DNA of 16,225 nt from a bacterium (GCA_030689285.1 JAUYJM010000039.1:1-16225); one strand, 5' to 3'; positions 1 through 6,478 are shown, numbered from the stretch's first letter. Numbers and translations: made by a program. Notes: generated by a model from the letters alone, not told the origin.

Positions 1-150
1 TCCTCTAAACACCGCTCTTTGGTTCATATAATTTCTGTCGCTCTCGGCCCGTAGCCCCGCGGGGATTTTTGTATTTCTCTGGCCCTTAAATCTTTAAAAA
101 AGTCGCTGACGATAACCCGCAACTTAAAACAAGAGAAAAAATTAGGTGAG
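1..150. other. Left-edge stretch without a supported gene
   Basis: No gene can be supported here. On the minus strand a frame stays open from about position 100 to the left edge and contains an ATG near position 27, so the start of a gene running off the window is possible. It has no Shine-Dalgarno sequence and no motif I recognise. The stretch is GC-richer around 40-65 than its flanks. Confidence 0.3.
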
Positions 151-306
151 TAAATTACCTTGAATTACGAAATGGTGTTGAGGCGAGGTTTGAGAGGCGC
201 CTTCGGAGGCGCGGCTGGCGCCGGAGAGAGGAGATTTTTAGTAAAAAATCTCCGTGCGCCACGAAGACCTCGCCGAAAAAGACATTTCGTAATTCACGGT
301 AAATTA
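151..306. repeat. Large foldback element directly after ruvB (IR1)
   Basis: Arms 151-174 and 283-306 are inverted copies with two clear mismatches; the inner 14 bases of each arm (161-174 and 283-296) match perfectly. Further pairing lies inside: 182-189 with 267-274 (8 bp), a 6-bp hairpin with a 4-base loop at 197-212, and a 10-bp hairpin at 230-253 closed by a 4-base loop. The right arm reaches the ruvB stop codon (304-306), so ruvB mRNA would end in this structure. It may act as a 3' end or terminator-like structure, a non-autonomous mobile element, or a structured RNA. The function is not shown by the sequence. Confidence 0.8.
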
Positions 307-1344
307 TAGCAATTTCTTCTGCAAATTTTTTGGAACTTGGAGACCCAGATGCGTATAGCCGAGCGGGGTAAGAACGCGACCGCGAGGAGTCCGCTCTAAA
401 AACCCTAACTGGAGCAAATACGGCTCGTGCACTTCTTCTATGGTCGCCTGTTCTTCGGACAGAGCCGCGCCTAAAGTGCCAAGCCCCACAGGGCCTCCCC
501 CAAATTTTTCCGCGACAACCCTTAAAATACTGATATCTGGAGGCAAAAGCCCGACTGAATCAATTTTTAAAAGTTCCAACGCCTCCTTCACGGTGTTTAC
601 GTCAAACACCCTCCCCTTCACTTCCGCAAAGTCTCTTACTCTTTTTAAAATGTAGTTGGAAGTACGAGGCGTAAATCTGCTTCTTTTGGCAATTTCTGCC
701 ACCGCATCTTCTTCCAAGGATACTTTTAGAATTCTTGCCGAGCGACGAATAATTTCTGAAATCTCATTTTCGTTATAAAACTCAAGGCGAAAAGTTCCAC
801 CAGAAAAACGCGAGCGAAGAGGCGAAGATAAAAGCGCGATTCTTGTGGTCGCGGCCACCATTGTAAATGGAGGAAGTTCAAGCTGAATAGTGCGGGCTGA
901 AGGCCCCTTGCCTATTATTATATCTATGACCCCGGATTCCATTGCCGGATAAAGCACTTCTTCCACCGTCTTGTTTAGCCGATGGATTTCGTCTATAAAA
1001 AGAACGTCTCCGGAAGAAAGGTTTGTAAGTATTGAAGCCAAATCCCCGACTTTTTCCACAGAAGGCCCTGAAGTGATTTTCAGCTGGGCTCCTATCTCTT
1101 TGGCGATAATGTTTGCGAGAGTAGTCTTCCCTAGCCCAGGAGGACCGTAAAGAAGCACGTGTTCCGGCCTATGGCCTCTGCTTTTGGCGGCAGAGAGCAA
1201 AATATTCAAGTTTTGCTTGATGTTGTCTTGGCCCACATAATCTTTAAAGCTCTCGGGTCTTAATTGTTGGTCCAATCCCCTATCCGGCGCCAAAACTTTT
1301 ATTTCGCCGTCTTGATTTTCATCTGTGGTATTATCGCTTGACAT
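304..1344 (-). CDS. ruvB: Holliday junction branch migration ATPase RuvB
   Basis: RuvB is the AAA+ motor that, with RuvA, drives branch migration at Holliday junctions during recombinational repair in the cytoplasm. The 346 residues match the usual family length. Visible motifs are Walker A GPPGLGKT (67-74), Walker B with DEIHR (118-122), the sensor-1 region ATTR (165-168), the arginine-finger region LRSRF (176-180), and a C-terminal winged-helix segment containing GFLERTPRGR. The start is the ATG at 1344; no Shine-Dalgarno sequence is visible. ruvA and ruvC are not adjacent. A foldback begins at the stop codon, and two more lie within about 230 bases upstream, so the gene is boxed in by structured DNA. 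Identification is secure. Confidence 0.97.
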   Translation of the reverse strand: MSSDNTTDENQDGEIKVLAPDRGLDQQLRPESFKDYVGQDNIKQNLNILLSAAKSRGHRPEHVLLYGPPGLGKTTLANIIAKEIGAQLKITSGPSVEKVGDLASILTNLSSGDVLFIDEIHRLNKTVEEVLYPAMESGVIDIIIGKGPSARTIQLELPPFTMVAATTRIALLSSPLRSRFSGGTFRLEFYNENEISEIIRRSARILKVSLEEDAVAEIAKRSRFTPRTSNYILKRVRDFAEVKGRVFDVNTVKEALELLKIDSVGLLPPDISILRVVAEKFGGGPVGLGTLGAALSEEQATIEEVHEPYLLQLGFLERTPRGRVLTPLGYTHLGLQVPKNLQKKLL

Positions 1345-1395
1345 TGATATTGTTGTATGCTAGGATAATGTAAGCTCTCTTTAGACGCTTTTTTT

Positions 1396-1562
1396 AATTC
1401 CAGCATATAAATCTCTAAGCAATTAAGGGCCCCGGCCCGGGTAGTGTTTCGGTAAGGACGAAATGGTATAAACCTTCGGGTTTATCGCGATTTCTATCCT
1501 CGTCCGACTCATTGACTTTTTGTATTCAGAAAGTATTGCTTAGAGATTTATCGGCTAGAATT
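1396..1562. repeat. Large foldback element upstream of ruvB (IR2)
   Basis: Arms 1396-1423 and 1535-1562 are inverted copies matching at 25 of 28 positions, including a perfect inner 17 bp (1407-1423 with 1535-1551). Inside are a GC-rich self-complementary run near 1427-1440, a 6-bp pair closing 1457-1505, and a 7-bp hairpin at 1468-1485 with a TTCG loop, the UNCG-type tetraloop that stabilises RNA hairpins. It lies between ruvB and pilB with no coding frame of its own. If ruvB is transcribed from beyond it, this would be a highly structured 5' leader. Confidence 0.8.
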
Positions 1563-1572
1563 TTCTTTTCTT

Positions 1573-1730
1573 ATACCATCTCCAATTAACGCTTTCACAT
1601 TAACAAATTCTTGAATTTTCGGCGAAAAACGAGCTGGAGCGCGAGCCATATCAAGATATGGCGAGCGCGAAGCGAAGTTTTGTAGCCAAAATTCAGGGAT
1701 TTGTGTGAAATGGTTAATTGGAGATGGTAT
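1573..1730. repeat. Large foldback element between pilB and ruvB (IR3)
   Basis: A perfect 18-bp inverted pair (1573-1590 with 1713-1730) continues inwards as a near-continuous stem to about 1623 and 1685, broken by small bulges, for roughly 40 base pairs in all. The apex is a second hairpin: 1645-1651 with 1656-1662, flanked by complementary CGCG runs (1640-1643 and 1666-1669). It starts 11 bases after IR2. The arms do not resemble those of IR1 or IR2, but the interior shares the words GCTGG and GAAATGGT with IR1. It is either a foldback mobile element or a structured RNA. Confidence 0.82.
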
Positions 1731-1783
1731 TAATATACTTCTCTTTAAATTCAAAGCAATGGTACAAGAGACAAAAAATGTTT

Positions 1784-1789
1784 TATAAT
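1784..1789 (+). promoter_or_regulatory. Isolated TATAAT hexamer, orphan
   Basis: A perfect -10-like hexamer on the plus strand with only a poor -35 match 17 bases upstream and no plus-strand gene downstream. It may be chance in AT-rich DNA or a promoter for an unannotated transcript running toward the pilB 3' end. Low confidence. Confidence 0.15.
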
Positions 1790-1824
1790 GACCTGTAACT
1801 GATAACCAGCGGTCAACAACTCGC

Positions 1825-1904
1825 AACCAACAACATAAAAATTATTAAAATAGCTTTAGTTGTGAGTAGTTAATCGCTCGTTGTTAGTTGTCTGTTGTTG
1901 GTTA
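1825..1904. repeat. AAC-word foldback overlapping the pilB stop codon
   Basis: A 10-bp perfect pair (1825-1834 with 1894-1903) is surrounded by degenerate words of the type CAAC/CCAACAAC on the left and the complementary GTTG/GTTGTTGG on the right, over about 1801-1904. The right arm runs through the pilB stop codon (1902-1904). The words are repeated but not identical, so pairing is possible in several registers. It could terminate or protect the pilB transcript. It is more like a slippage-built low-complexity foldback than IR1-IR3. Confidence 0.6.
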
Positions 1905-3581
1905 ATCCATTTCCACAACTCTTTTTAGCTCCTCCAATGAAGTCACTCCTTTTAAAACTTTTATTACACCGTCTTGAACCATACTTAAAATACCTTGTGT
2001 GATTGCAGCTTCTTTTATATCTCTTTCGCTCGGATTTTGTATGACGATTTTCTCAACAGACTCATCAGTTAAAATGGCCTCAAAAACGCCTATTCTACCT
2101 TTGTAGCCAGACTTGTTGCACTTTTCACAACCTGTAGCCTGCCACACCTTTAAACGATCTTTAGGTAGGTCTTTTTTTTCTTCTTCAGGAAGCGAATCTA
2201 TTACCTTTTTAACAAATTTTTCATCTTCTTCTTGAAGGGAAACTTGGCTCTTGCAATTGTCGCAAAGTTTTCTAAGAAGTCTCTGCGCCATTACCACCGA
2301 AACCGCGGAAGTGATTATTTTTGGATTTATGCCAAGGTCAATGAGACGGGGAAATGCTCCTGCTGCGTTGTTGGTGTGAAGAGTTGAAAAAACAAGATGG
2401 CCTGTAAGCGCGGCATTTATCGCGATACTGGCGGTTTCTTTGTCTCTAATTTCGCCGACCATTATTATGTCGGGGTCCTGTCGCAGTGATGAACGCAGTC
2501 CGGAGGCAAAAGAGTACCCTTTTTCCGATTCTACCTGTGTCTGAACGATGCCTGGCAAATGATATTCTATCGGGTCTTCTATTGTTATGATTTTCACAGC
2601 CGGCTTATGGACTCTTTTTAAAAACGCGTAAAGAGTGGTGGTCTTTCCGCTTCCCGTGGGGCCTGTGGTAAGAAGCATGCCATTTGGTTTTTCAACCTCT
2701 CTCATTAAAAGTTTAAACAGCTTCGGCTCTATTCCCAAAGATTCAAGAGGTACGGAAATGGCTTTAGGGTTTAGAAGTCTTAAAACTATTGATTCTTCAT
2801 ATGCTCCGGGTAAGATAGATGTTCTGATCTCAATATCGTCCTTGCCGAGATGTACGCTGAAGCGTCCGTCTTGCGCCTCTGCTTTAACGTTTAATTTAAG
2901 TCCTGAAAGGAGTTTTATTCTTGAGAGGATAAAAGCGTAAGTTTCCAAATCAAAAGACAAAATGTTATTCAAAACTCCATCCAAACGGTAACGAAGACGT
3001 ACATTTTCTTCTTCCGGTTCCATATGTATATCGGACGCGCCGCTCCATAATGCTCCTGCTATAACAATTTCCACCACATGAGAGATGCGGGCGCTCTTTT
3101 TTGACTGCAGGGAATCTTTAACCGATTTTTCCACATCGCTTATGTTTTTAAAAGTTTTTATCTCCTTTTCTATCTCAACATCCGATATTTCAAGCGAACC
3201 TTTTTTACTCTCCGTGGCGTAAGACAGTTCCGCGTACTTGCTCCATGCCTTTTCCAGACTTGAAGTACTGGCTATAAACAGGACTGTTTCAAAACCCGCT
3301 TTGTCTAAGTCTTCCAAAACGGTTTTTGTCTCCTCACTTTTAGGAAGCCGAGCCGCGATACTCACTCTCTTCCCCAGCTTGTTAAAAGCGGCTAATTGAG
3401 CTCTACGGGCTTTTTCTTCTGGCACAAGACGAAGAGCTTCCATATTTATGGGAATGGGTCTAAGATCCACGGAGGCAAGATTGTAACCTTCAGCTAAAGC
3501 GGAAATAAGTTCTTCCTCTTGTTTTTTCTTTAAGGCGCTAAGTTGTTCATTCTGCCTTTCTTCATTAAAAGAAATCGTCAT
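1902..3581 (-). CDS. pilB: Type IV pilus assembly / type II secretion ATPase, PilB/GspE family
   Basis: PilB is the cytoplasmic hexameric ATPase that powers pilin polymerisation. The 559 residues are normal for the family. The N-terminal third (about 1-160) is the variable MshEN/PilB N region. The motor follows with Walker A GPTGSGKT (307-314), Asp box ITIEDPIEY (332-340), Walker B IIMVGEIRD (372-380) and His box ending STLHTN (399-404). Two CxxC pairs (C440/C443 and C485/C488) form the zinc-binding site typical of PilB/GspE. Start is the ATG at 3581, with a TATAAT 6 bases upstream and no Shine-Dalgarno sequence, which suggests a leaderless message. No pilC, pilT or pilin gene is adjacent, so PilB rather than GspE is inferred from the usual content of these genomes. 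Confidence 0.93.
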   Translation of the reverse strand: MTISFNEERQNEQLSALKKKQEEELISALAEGYNLASVDLRPIPINMEALRLVPEEKARRAQLAAFNKLGKRVSIAARLPKSEETKTVLEDLDKAGFETVLFIASTSSLEKAWSKYAELSYATESKKGSLEISDVEIEKEIKTFKNISDVEKSVKDSLQSKKSARISHVVEIVIAGALWSGASDIHMEPEEENVRLRYRLDGVLNNILSFDLETYAFILSRIKLLSGLKLNVKAEAQDGRFSVHLGKDDIEIRTSILPGAYEESIVLRLLNPKAISVPLESLGIEPKLFKLLMREVEKPNGMLLTTGPTGSGKTTTLYAFLKRVHKPAVKIITIEDPIEYHLPGIVQTQVESEKGYSFASGLRSSLRQDPDIIMVGEIRDKETASIAINAALTGHLVFSTLHTNNAAGAFPRLIDLGINPKIITSAVSVVMAQRLLRKLCDNCKSQVSLQEEDEKFVKKVIDSLPEEEKKDLPKDRLKVWQATGCEKCNKSGYKGRIGVFEAILTDESVEKIVIQNPSERDIKEAAITQGILSMVQDGVIKVLKGVTSLEELKRVVEMD

Positions 3582-3587
3582 AGAAGT

Positions 3588-3593
3588 ATTATA
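3588..3593 (-). promoter_or_regulatory. Candidate -10 element for leaderless pilB
   Basis: A perfect TATAAT on the minus strand ends 6 bases before the pilB ATG, so transcription would begin at or next to the start codon. The -35 region 17 bases further up is a weak match. There is no ribosome binding site between, which fits leaderless translation. Confidence 0.5.
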
Positions 3594-3636
3594 GAGCTTT
3601 TACCGCCAAGATTACAGTGGAGAATTATGGTTTAAG

Positions 3637-3831
3637 GTAACTGTCCACACCTCTTATTCCCCCTTTCCTAAAGGGGGTGCCTGAAAGGCGGGGGATTTTA
3701 AATCCCTCCTCCGATAAGAATCGGAGCGCTCCCTTTACTCCCACCCCTCACCCTCGCGGACTCGGGAGCTCCCCTCTGGCAGGGGAGCAGGGGAGAATTA
3801 AAGCCATTCTTCGTGAGGTGTGGATACTTAC
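3637..3831. repeat. GC-rich nested palindrome cluster inside a terminal inverted repeat (IR4)
   Basis: Outer arms 3637-3653 and 3815-3831 match at 15 of 17 positions, with a perfect inner 10 bp. Between them lie at least five compact hairpins: 3659-3666/3670-3677 (8 bp), 3679-3682/3686-3689, 3692-3698/3700-3706, 3709-3715/3720-3726 (7 bp) and 3768-3775/3781-3788 (8 bp). The segments AAAGGGGG...GGGGGATTT (3670-3698) and its inverted counterpart (about 3700-3735) are two copies of one palindromic unit. Similar C-rich/G-rich intergenic palindromes occur in many bacteria. The cluster is far richer in GC than the genes around it, and no gene lies in it. Confidence 0.75.
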
Positions 3832-3842
3832 GGTTTAAGTCC

Positions 3843-3871
3843 TTGACTTTTAAAGCTATATATGATACAAT
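3843..3871 (+). promoter_or_regulatory. Sigma-70-type promoter of the lipoprotein unit
   Basis: TTGACT (3843-3848) and TACAAT (3866-3871) are separated by exactly 17 bases, close to the housekeeping consensus. The expected start near 3878 leaves only a very short leader before the ATG at 3889, containing or beginning at the AAGGAG site. This is the best promoter seen in the window. Confidence 0.7.
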
Positions 3872-3876
3872 ATAAA

Positions 3877-3882
3877 AAGGAG
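3877..3882 (+). promoter_or_regulatory. Strong Shine-Dalgarno site AAGGAG
   Basis: AAGGAG lies 6 bases before the ATG at 3889. It decides that start over the upstream in-frame ATG at 3862, which lies inside the promoter. Such a strong site is rare among genes in this window. Confidence 0.75.
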
Positions 3883-3888
3883 TACATT

Positions 3889-4137
3889 ATGAATAAAACT
3901 ACTGTGTTATGGGTCTTTATTTCCACATTACTTTTAATCTCGGCCGTGGGGTGTTCCACCCCCGTGCAGGGTTACAATAAAGGAGGAACACCGATGCGGG
4001 GCTACGGTTATTACCGAACACCTCATTATGGGGTGAGCAGCAGGGGTATCCCTTATGGGATATACCCCCGCCAGACGGTCTACCACTACAACATTGGGGT
4101 TGGGCGGGGAGGAAGGGTGGGGACATTCTGTCCATAA
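3889..4137 (+). CDS. Small Gly/Tyr-rich lipoprotein, function unknown
   Basis: The 82-residue product begins with a short charged segment (MNKTT), a hydrophobic core and a lipobox-like AVGC ending at residue 22, so it should be lipid-anchored on the outer face of the membrane. The mature part of about 61 residues is rich in Gly, Tyr and Arg, with spaced YG/GY pairs, and ends in GTFCP with a second Cys. I do not recognise a family; low-complexity surface, adhesive or envelope-structural roles are possible. It has its own promoter and a strong Shine-Dalgarno site, and is followed at 61 bases by a tiny membrane protein gene. A minus-strand frame through the same DNA lacks these signals. Confidence 0.72.
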   Translation: MNKTTVLWVFISTLLLISAVGCSTPVQGYNKGGTPMRGYGYYRTPHYGVSSRGIPYGIYPRQTVYHYNIGVGRGGRVGTFCP

Positions 4138-4198
4138 ATCGGAGAAACATAGCCTGCCCGCGCAAAGCATGGGTAGGCCAAAATTGAAAGGAAAGACA

Positions 4199-4312
4199 AT
4201 GGAAAAACTTAACATATTTTGGTTTTTGGTTGGTGGAATTTTGTTTGTTAGCGGTATAATCTTTACGGTAAGCATCTGCCTTGCCGCAAAGAAAATACCC
4301 CCACACAAATAA
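4199..4312 (+). CDS. 37-residue single-span membrane protein, function unknown
   Basis: A start at 4199 is chosen because AAAGGA (4187-4192) lies 6 bases before it and the product then begins MEKLN followed directly by one hydrophobic helix (about residues 6-30) and a short Lys-containing tail (KKIPPHK). The frame is open upstream to 4055 but that part overlaps the lipoprotein gene and looks non-coding. It sits downstream of the lipoprotein gene and just before a terminator, so the two probably form one transcript. It may be a small envelope or regulatory peptide; no family is recognised. Confidence 0.6.
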   Translation: MEKLNIFWFLVGGILFVSGIIFTVSICLAAKKIPPHK

Positions 4313-4329
4313 CTTTGAGAAGGGTGGTT

Positions 4330-4370
4330 GAAGAGTGAGATGTTTAAATACTTTCACTCTTCTTTTTTTT
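4330..4370 (+). terminator. Rho-independent terminator after the lipoprotein unit
   Basis: GAAGAGTGA (4330-4338) pairs with TCACTCTTC (4354-4362) as a perfect 9-bp stem around a 15-base loop that can itself partly pair, followed at once by eight T residues (4363-4370). It ends the lipoprotein/small membrane protein transcript and separates it from tsaE. Confidence 0.88.
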
Positions 4371-4394
4371 GATGTAAAATATATCGTAATAATC

Positions 4395-4853
4395 ATGGAA
4401 ATCTTGAGTAAAAGCGCTGAAGAGACGGGGAAAGCGGCGGAAAGTTTTATTTTAAAACTTACGCCGAAAGAAATTTCAGCAACAATTGTCGGATTATATG
4501 GAAACTTAGGTTCAGGTAAAACAACCTTTGTACAGTCTGCCGCCAAGACACTTGGGGTTTCTGAAAATGTTTTGAGTCCAACTTTTCTTATTTTCCGCAG
4601 GTACGCCTTGGATAATCCTTATTTTGAAAGTTTAATCCATGTAGACGCTTATCGCCTTGTGTTTGAAGAAGAGATAAGAAAGCTTGGTTGGAAAGAGTTA
4701 ATTTCTAATCCAAAAAATCTTGTTTTCGTGGAGTGGCCAGAAAATATACCCCGAGCCATGCCGGAGCATATAAAAATCTTTTTTTCAATTCCGGAAAACG
4801 AGGAGGATAAGAACGGCGACATCAACCAAAACATAAGAAAAATAGTCTTTTAA
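4395..4853 (+). CDS. tsaE: tRNA threonylcarbamoyladenosine biosynthesis ATPase TsaE
   Basis: TsaE is the P-loop ATPase that works with TsaB and TsaD in making the t6A base at position 37 of ANN-decoding tRNAs. With the ATG at 4395 the protein is 152 residues, normal for the family. Visible are Walker A GNLGSGKT (36-43), SPTF (61-64, switch region), HVDAYRL (82-88) and FVEWPE (111-116). The frame is open upstream to 4335, but that overlaps the terminator stem, so the later ATG is preferred. A possible -10 (TAAAAT, 4375-4380) gives a leader of only a few bases and there is no Shine-Dalgarno sequence. Its stop overlaps by 4 bases the stop of the convergent minus-strand gene. tsaB and tsaD are not in the window. 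Confidence 0.95.
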   Translation: MEILSKSAEETGKAAESFILKLTPKEISATIVGLYGNLGSGKTTFVQSAAKTLGVSENVLSPTFLIFRRYALDNPYFESLIHVDAYRLVFEEEIRKLGWKELISNPKNLVFVEWPENIPRAMPEHIKIFFSIPENEEDKNGDINQNIRKIVF

Positions 4854-5122
4854 AACCTTATTTTTTTCTTCTTAAAACCATCGTTTATATTGCCAACTTC
4901 CTCAATTTTACTTAAAAACAAATCTTTGTTTAAAAAAAGAGTTTGTTTTGCCGAAGCCGAAAGCCCGGCAATTTTTATCTCTCCATTTTTTATTTGAACT
5001 TGAGAACTAATGATGGGGGTGTTTAAAATTTGAGAAGCGACCTCGGCTACCGTGTCTTTTTGGGCTTTTTCTGAAAGACCGAGGTTTTTGAATTTTTCTA
5101 AATAGAAAGAAATAGGGTTCAT
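4850..5122 (-). CDS. Small DciA-like (DUF721) protein, candidate helicase loader factor
   Basis: The 90-residue product has an N-terminal helical part ending near QKDT, then VAEVASQIL, a hydrophobic strand-like stretch, IKNGEIKIAG, and a helix starting near SASAKQTLFL. The order strand, turn NGE, strand, then a helix of alternating hydrophobic residues resembles the core of DUF721/DciA proteins, which help load the replicative helicase. Placement downstream of dnaA and dnaN supports this, since dciA is found there in several phyla. The similarity is by eye and weak, so no gene symbol is given. The ATG at 5122 is preferred to a TTG at 5134; neither has a Shine-Dalgarno site. The 3' end overlaps tsaE convergently. 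Confidence 0.6.
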   Translation of the reverse strand: MNPISFYLEKFKNLGLSEKAQKDTVAEVASQILNTPIISSQVQIKNGEIKIAGLSASAKQTLFLNKDLFLSKIEEVGNINDGFKKKKIRF

Positions 5123-5201
5123 AACTATAAGCAACGGTTTGACCGAATTGTTTTAATTTAAAAACTATCGTATTTTTAAGTGTGGAATTCTACCAAAAAG
5201 A

Positions 5202-6302
5202 CTACCTGTTCATCGGCATCACTAAATACGTAAAGGAGGAATCTCCAACCCCGCGCAGTACTAAAGGTTTTCCGCTACCGCTCCAACTAAAAATCACACT
5301 GTCGGAATTTACAACTCCCACAAAATCAACCAGATATTTATAGTTAAAACTTATATCTACAAGGTCCCCTTCGAGCGCCGCTTTGATAGATGTTGTATTT
5401 TCACCCACTTCATTATTCTTGCTTTTAACAATGAATTTACCCTCTTTTGGATTTATGGAAAAATAAAGCTGGTGAAAATTATCCGAAAAAACATTCGCGG
5501 CTTTGAGAGCTTGGGCTATATCTTGTTTTAAAACTGTAGCTTTTGTGGAAATATCTTTTGGAATTATTTGCTTATAATCAGGGAAGGCGCCATCAATCAC
5601 TCTGGATACCACTCTCATGTTGGGAGCTTCAAACACTATTTGGTGTTCGGCAAATCTAATAGATGTTTCTTTTGGAAAAGTTTCCAAAATCCTTATTATT
5701 TCCGATATGTTTTTTAAAGGTATGAGTGTAGGAGGAATGTTTAAACTTTTTGGGAGAGTAACTTTTTTTTCCGCTAAACGAAAAGAATCGGTTGCCACAA
5801 AAACTAAAAAGGTTTCATATGTATAAATAAAAACACTCGCAAGTTCCGGTTTTATATTTGAAACAGAAGCGCTGTAGTAGACAGACCTTAAACCTCCCAC
5901 AAAAAACGGAAGTGGAATCTCAACAGACACGCCGCCGGAAGGCGCTGGAATAGAAGGAAAATCTTCAGCTAAAAACGTTTTAAGCGAAGCTGAAGAGTTT
6001 TCAGAATTTAAAAGGAGGTTGTTATCTGAAAGCTCTAAAATTAGTTTCTCACCGTCTTTAAGCAGTCCTACAAAAGAACCTAGTACGGAAGCTGGCACAA
6101 CCACAACCCCTTCTTTGTAAACCTTAACAGGAAGAGAAAACTCAACACCAATATCAAGATTGGTGGCTTTTATAATCAACTTTTTATCCTTAACTGAAAG
6201 CGAAACACCCGAAAGCACCGGAAGAGAGAGGTTTTTCCCTGAAATCCTTTCCGCGTTTTGAAGAAAACTTCTAATTTTTTCCACAAAAACTTCTAGTTTC
6301 AT
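5202..6302 (-). CDS. dnaN: DNA polymerase III beta sliding clamp
   Basis: The beta clamp is a dimeric ring that tethers the replicative polymerase and repair factors to DNA. The 366 residues equal the usual length for three tandem clamp domains. Family hallmarks visible are the N-terminal helix leading to an NLSLPVLSGV-type stretch, the central ASVFIYT...FVATDSFRLAEKK segment, FPDYKQIIPK near the domain 2/3 boundary, and a C-terminal VMPMNR corresponding to the VMPM(R) end that shapes the client-binding pocket. It starts at the ATG at 6302 without a Shine-Dalgarno sequence, downstream of dnaA across a 281-base AT-rich gap. recF is absent from the usual downstream position. Confidence 0.96.
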   Translation of the reverse strand: MKLEVFVEKIRSFLQNAERISGKNLSLPVLSGVSLSVKDKKLIIKATNLDIGVEFSLPVKVYKEGVVVVPASVLGSFVGLLKDGEKLILELSDNNLLLNSENSSASLKTFLAEDFPSIPAPSGGVSVEIPLPFFVGGLRSVYYSASVSNIKPELASVFIYTYETFLVFVATDSFRLAEKKVTLPKSLNIPPTLIPLKNISEIIRILETFPKETSIRFAEHQIVFEAPNMRVVSRVIDGAFPDYKQIIPKDISTKATVLKQDIAQALKAANVFSDNFHQLYFSINPKEGKFIVKSKNNEVGENTTSIKAALEGDLVDISFNYKYLVDFVGVVNSDSVIFSWSGSGKPLVLRGVGDSSFTYLVMPMNR

Positions 6303-6461
6303 AAAGTGATAGGTTTTTGTTTTTAATTTAACTAAAAAACTTATTAATACTATTAAGGATGTTGGTAAGTGGAAAACTTTTTATACCGTTTGTTTGTAAT
6401 GTTTTTTTACCAACACTGTTTTAATTACTTGTGGATTTCTTTCTAAAGCTTTATGGTAATC

Positions 6462-6478
6462 TGTGAATATGTGGATTT
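6462..6478 (-). promoter_or_regulatory. Two abutting DnaA-box-like sites
   Basis: On the minus strand, ATATTCACA (6462-6470) and AAATCCACA (6470-6478) share one base and lie in the same orientation. They differ by one and two bases from TTATNCACA. Close tandem sites suit cooperative DnaA binding, but the spacing may also be chance. Confidence 0.4.

Noticed and set aside
151..306. Intrinsic terminator of ruvB
   Set aside because: The outer stem is much longer than normal and no T-tract follows on the minus strand; it is listed as a foldback element instead.
1396..1730. RNase P RNA, SRP RNA, tmRNA or tRNA in the gap
   Set aside because: None of the conserved core words of these RNAs was seen and the shape is long simple foldbacks; tRNA-like cloverleaf ends are absent.
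1548..1826. A 92-codon minus-strand open frame in the ruvB-pilB gap
   Set aside because: It runs straight through both arms of IR3, has no recognisable domain and no ribosome site; the open frame is explained by the palindrome.
3917..4546. A 209-codon minus-strand open frame opposite the lipoprotein, small membrane protein and tsaE
   Set aside because: It is antisense to tsaE and to two genes with promoter, Shine-Dalgarno and terminator signals, and its translation is rich in Cys, Pro and His without any domain.
5135..5151. Small CGGT-TTG-ACCG hairpin followed by T-rich sequence as a terminator
   Set aside because: The stem has only four pairs and points toward the plus strand where no gene ends; likely chance.
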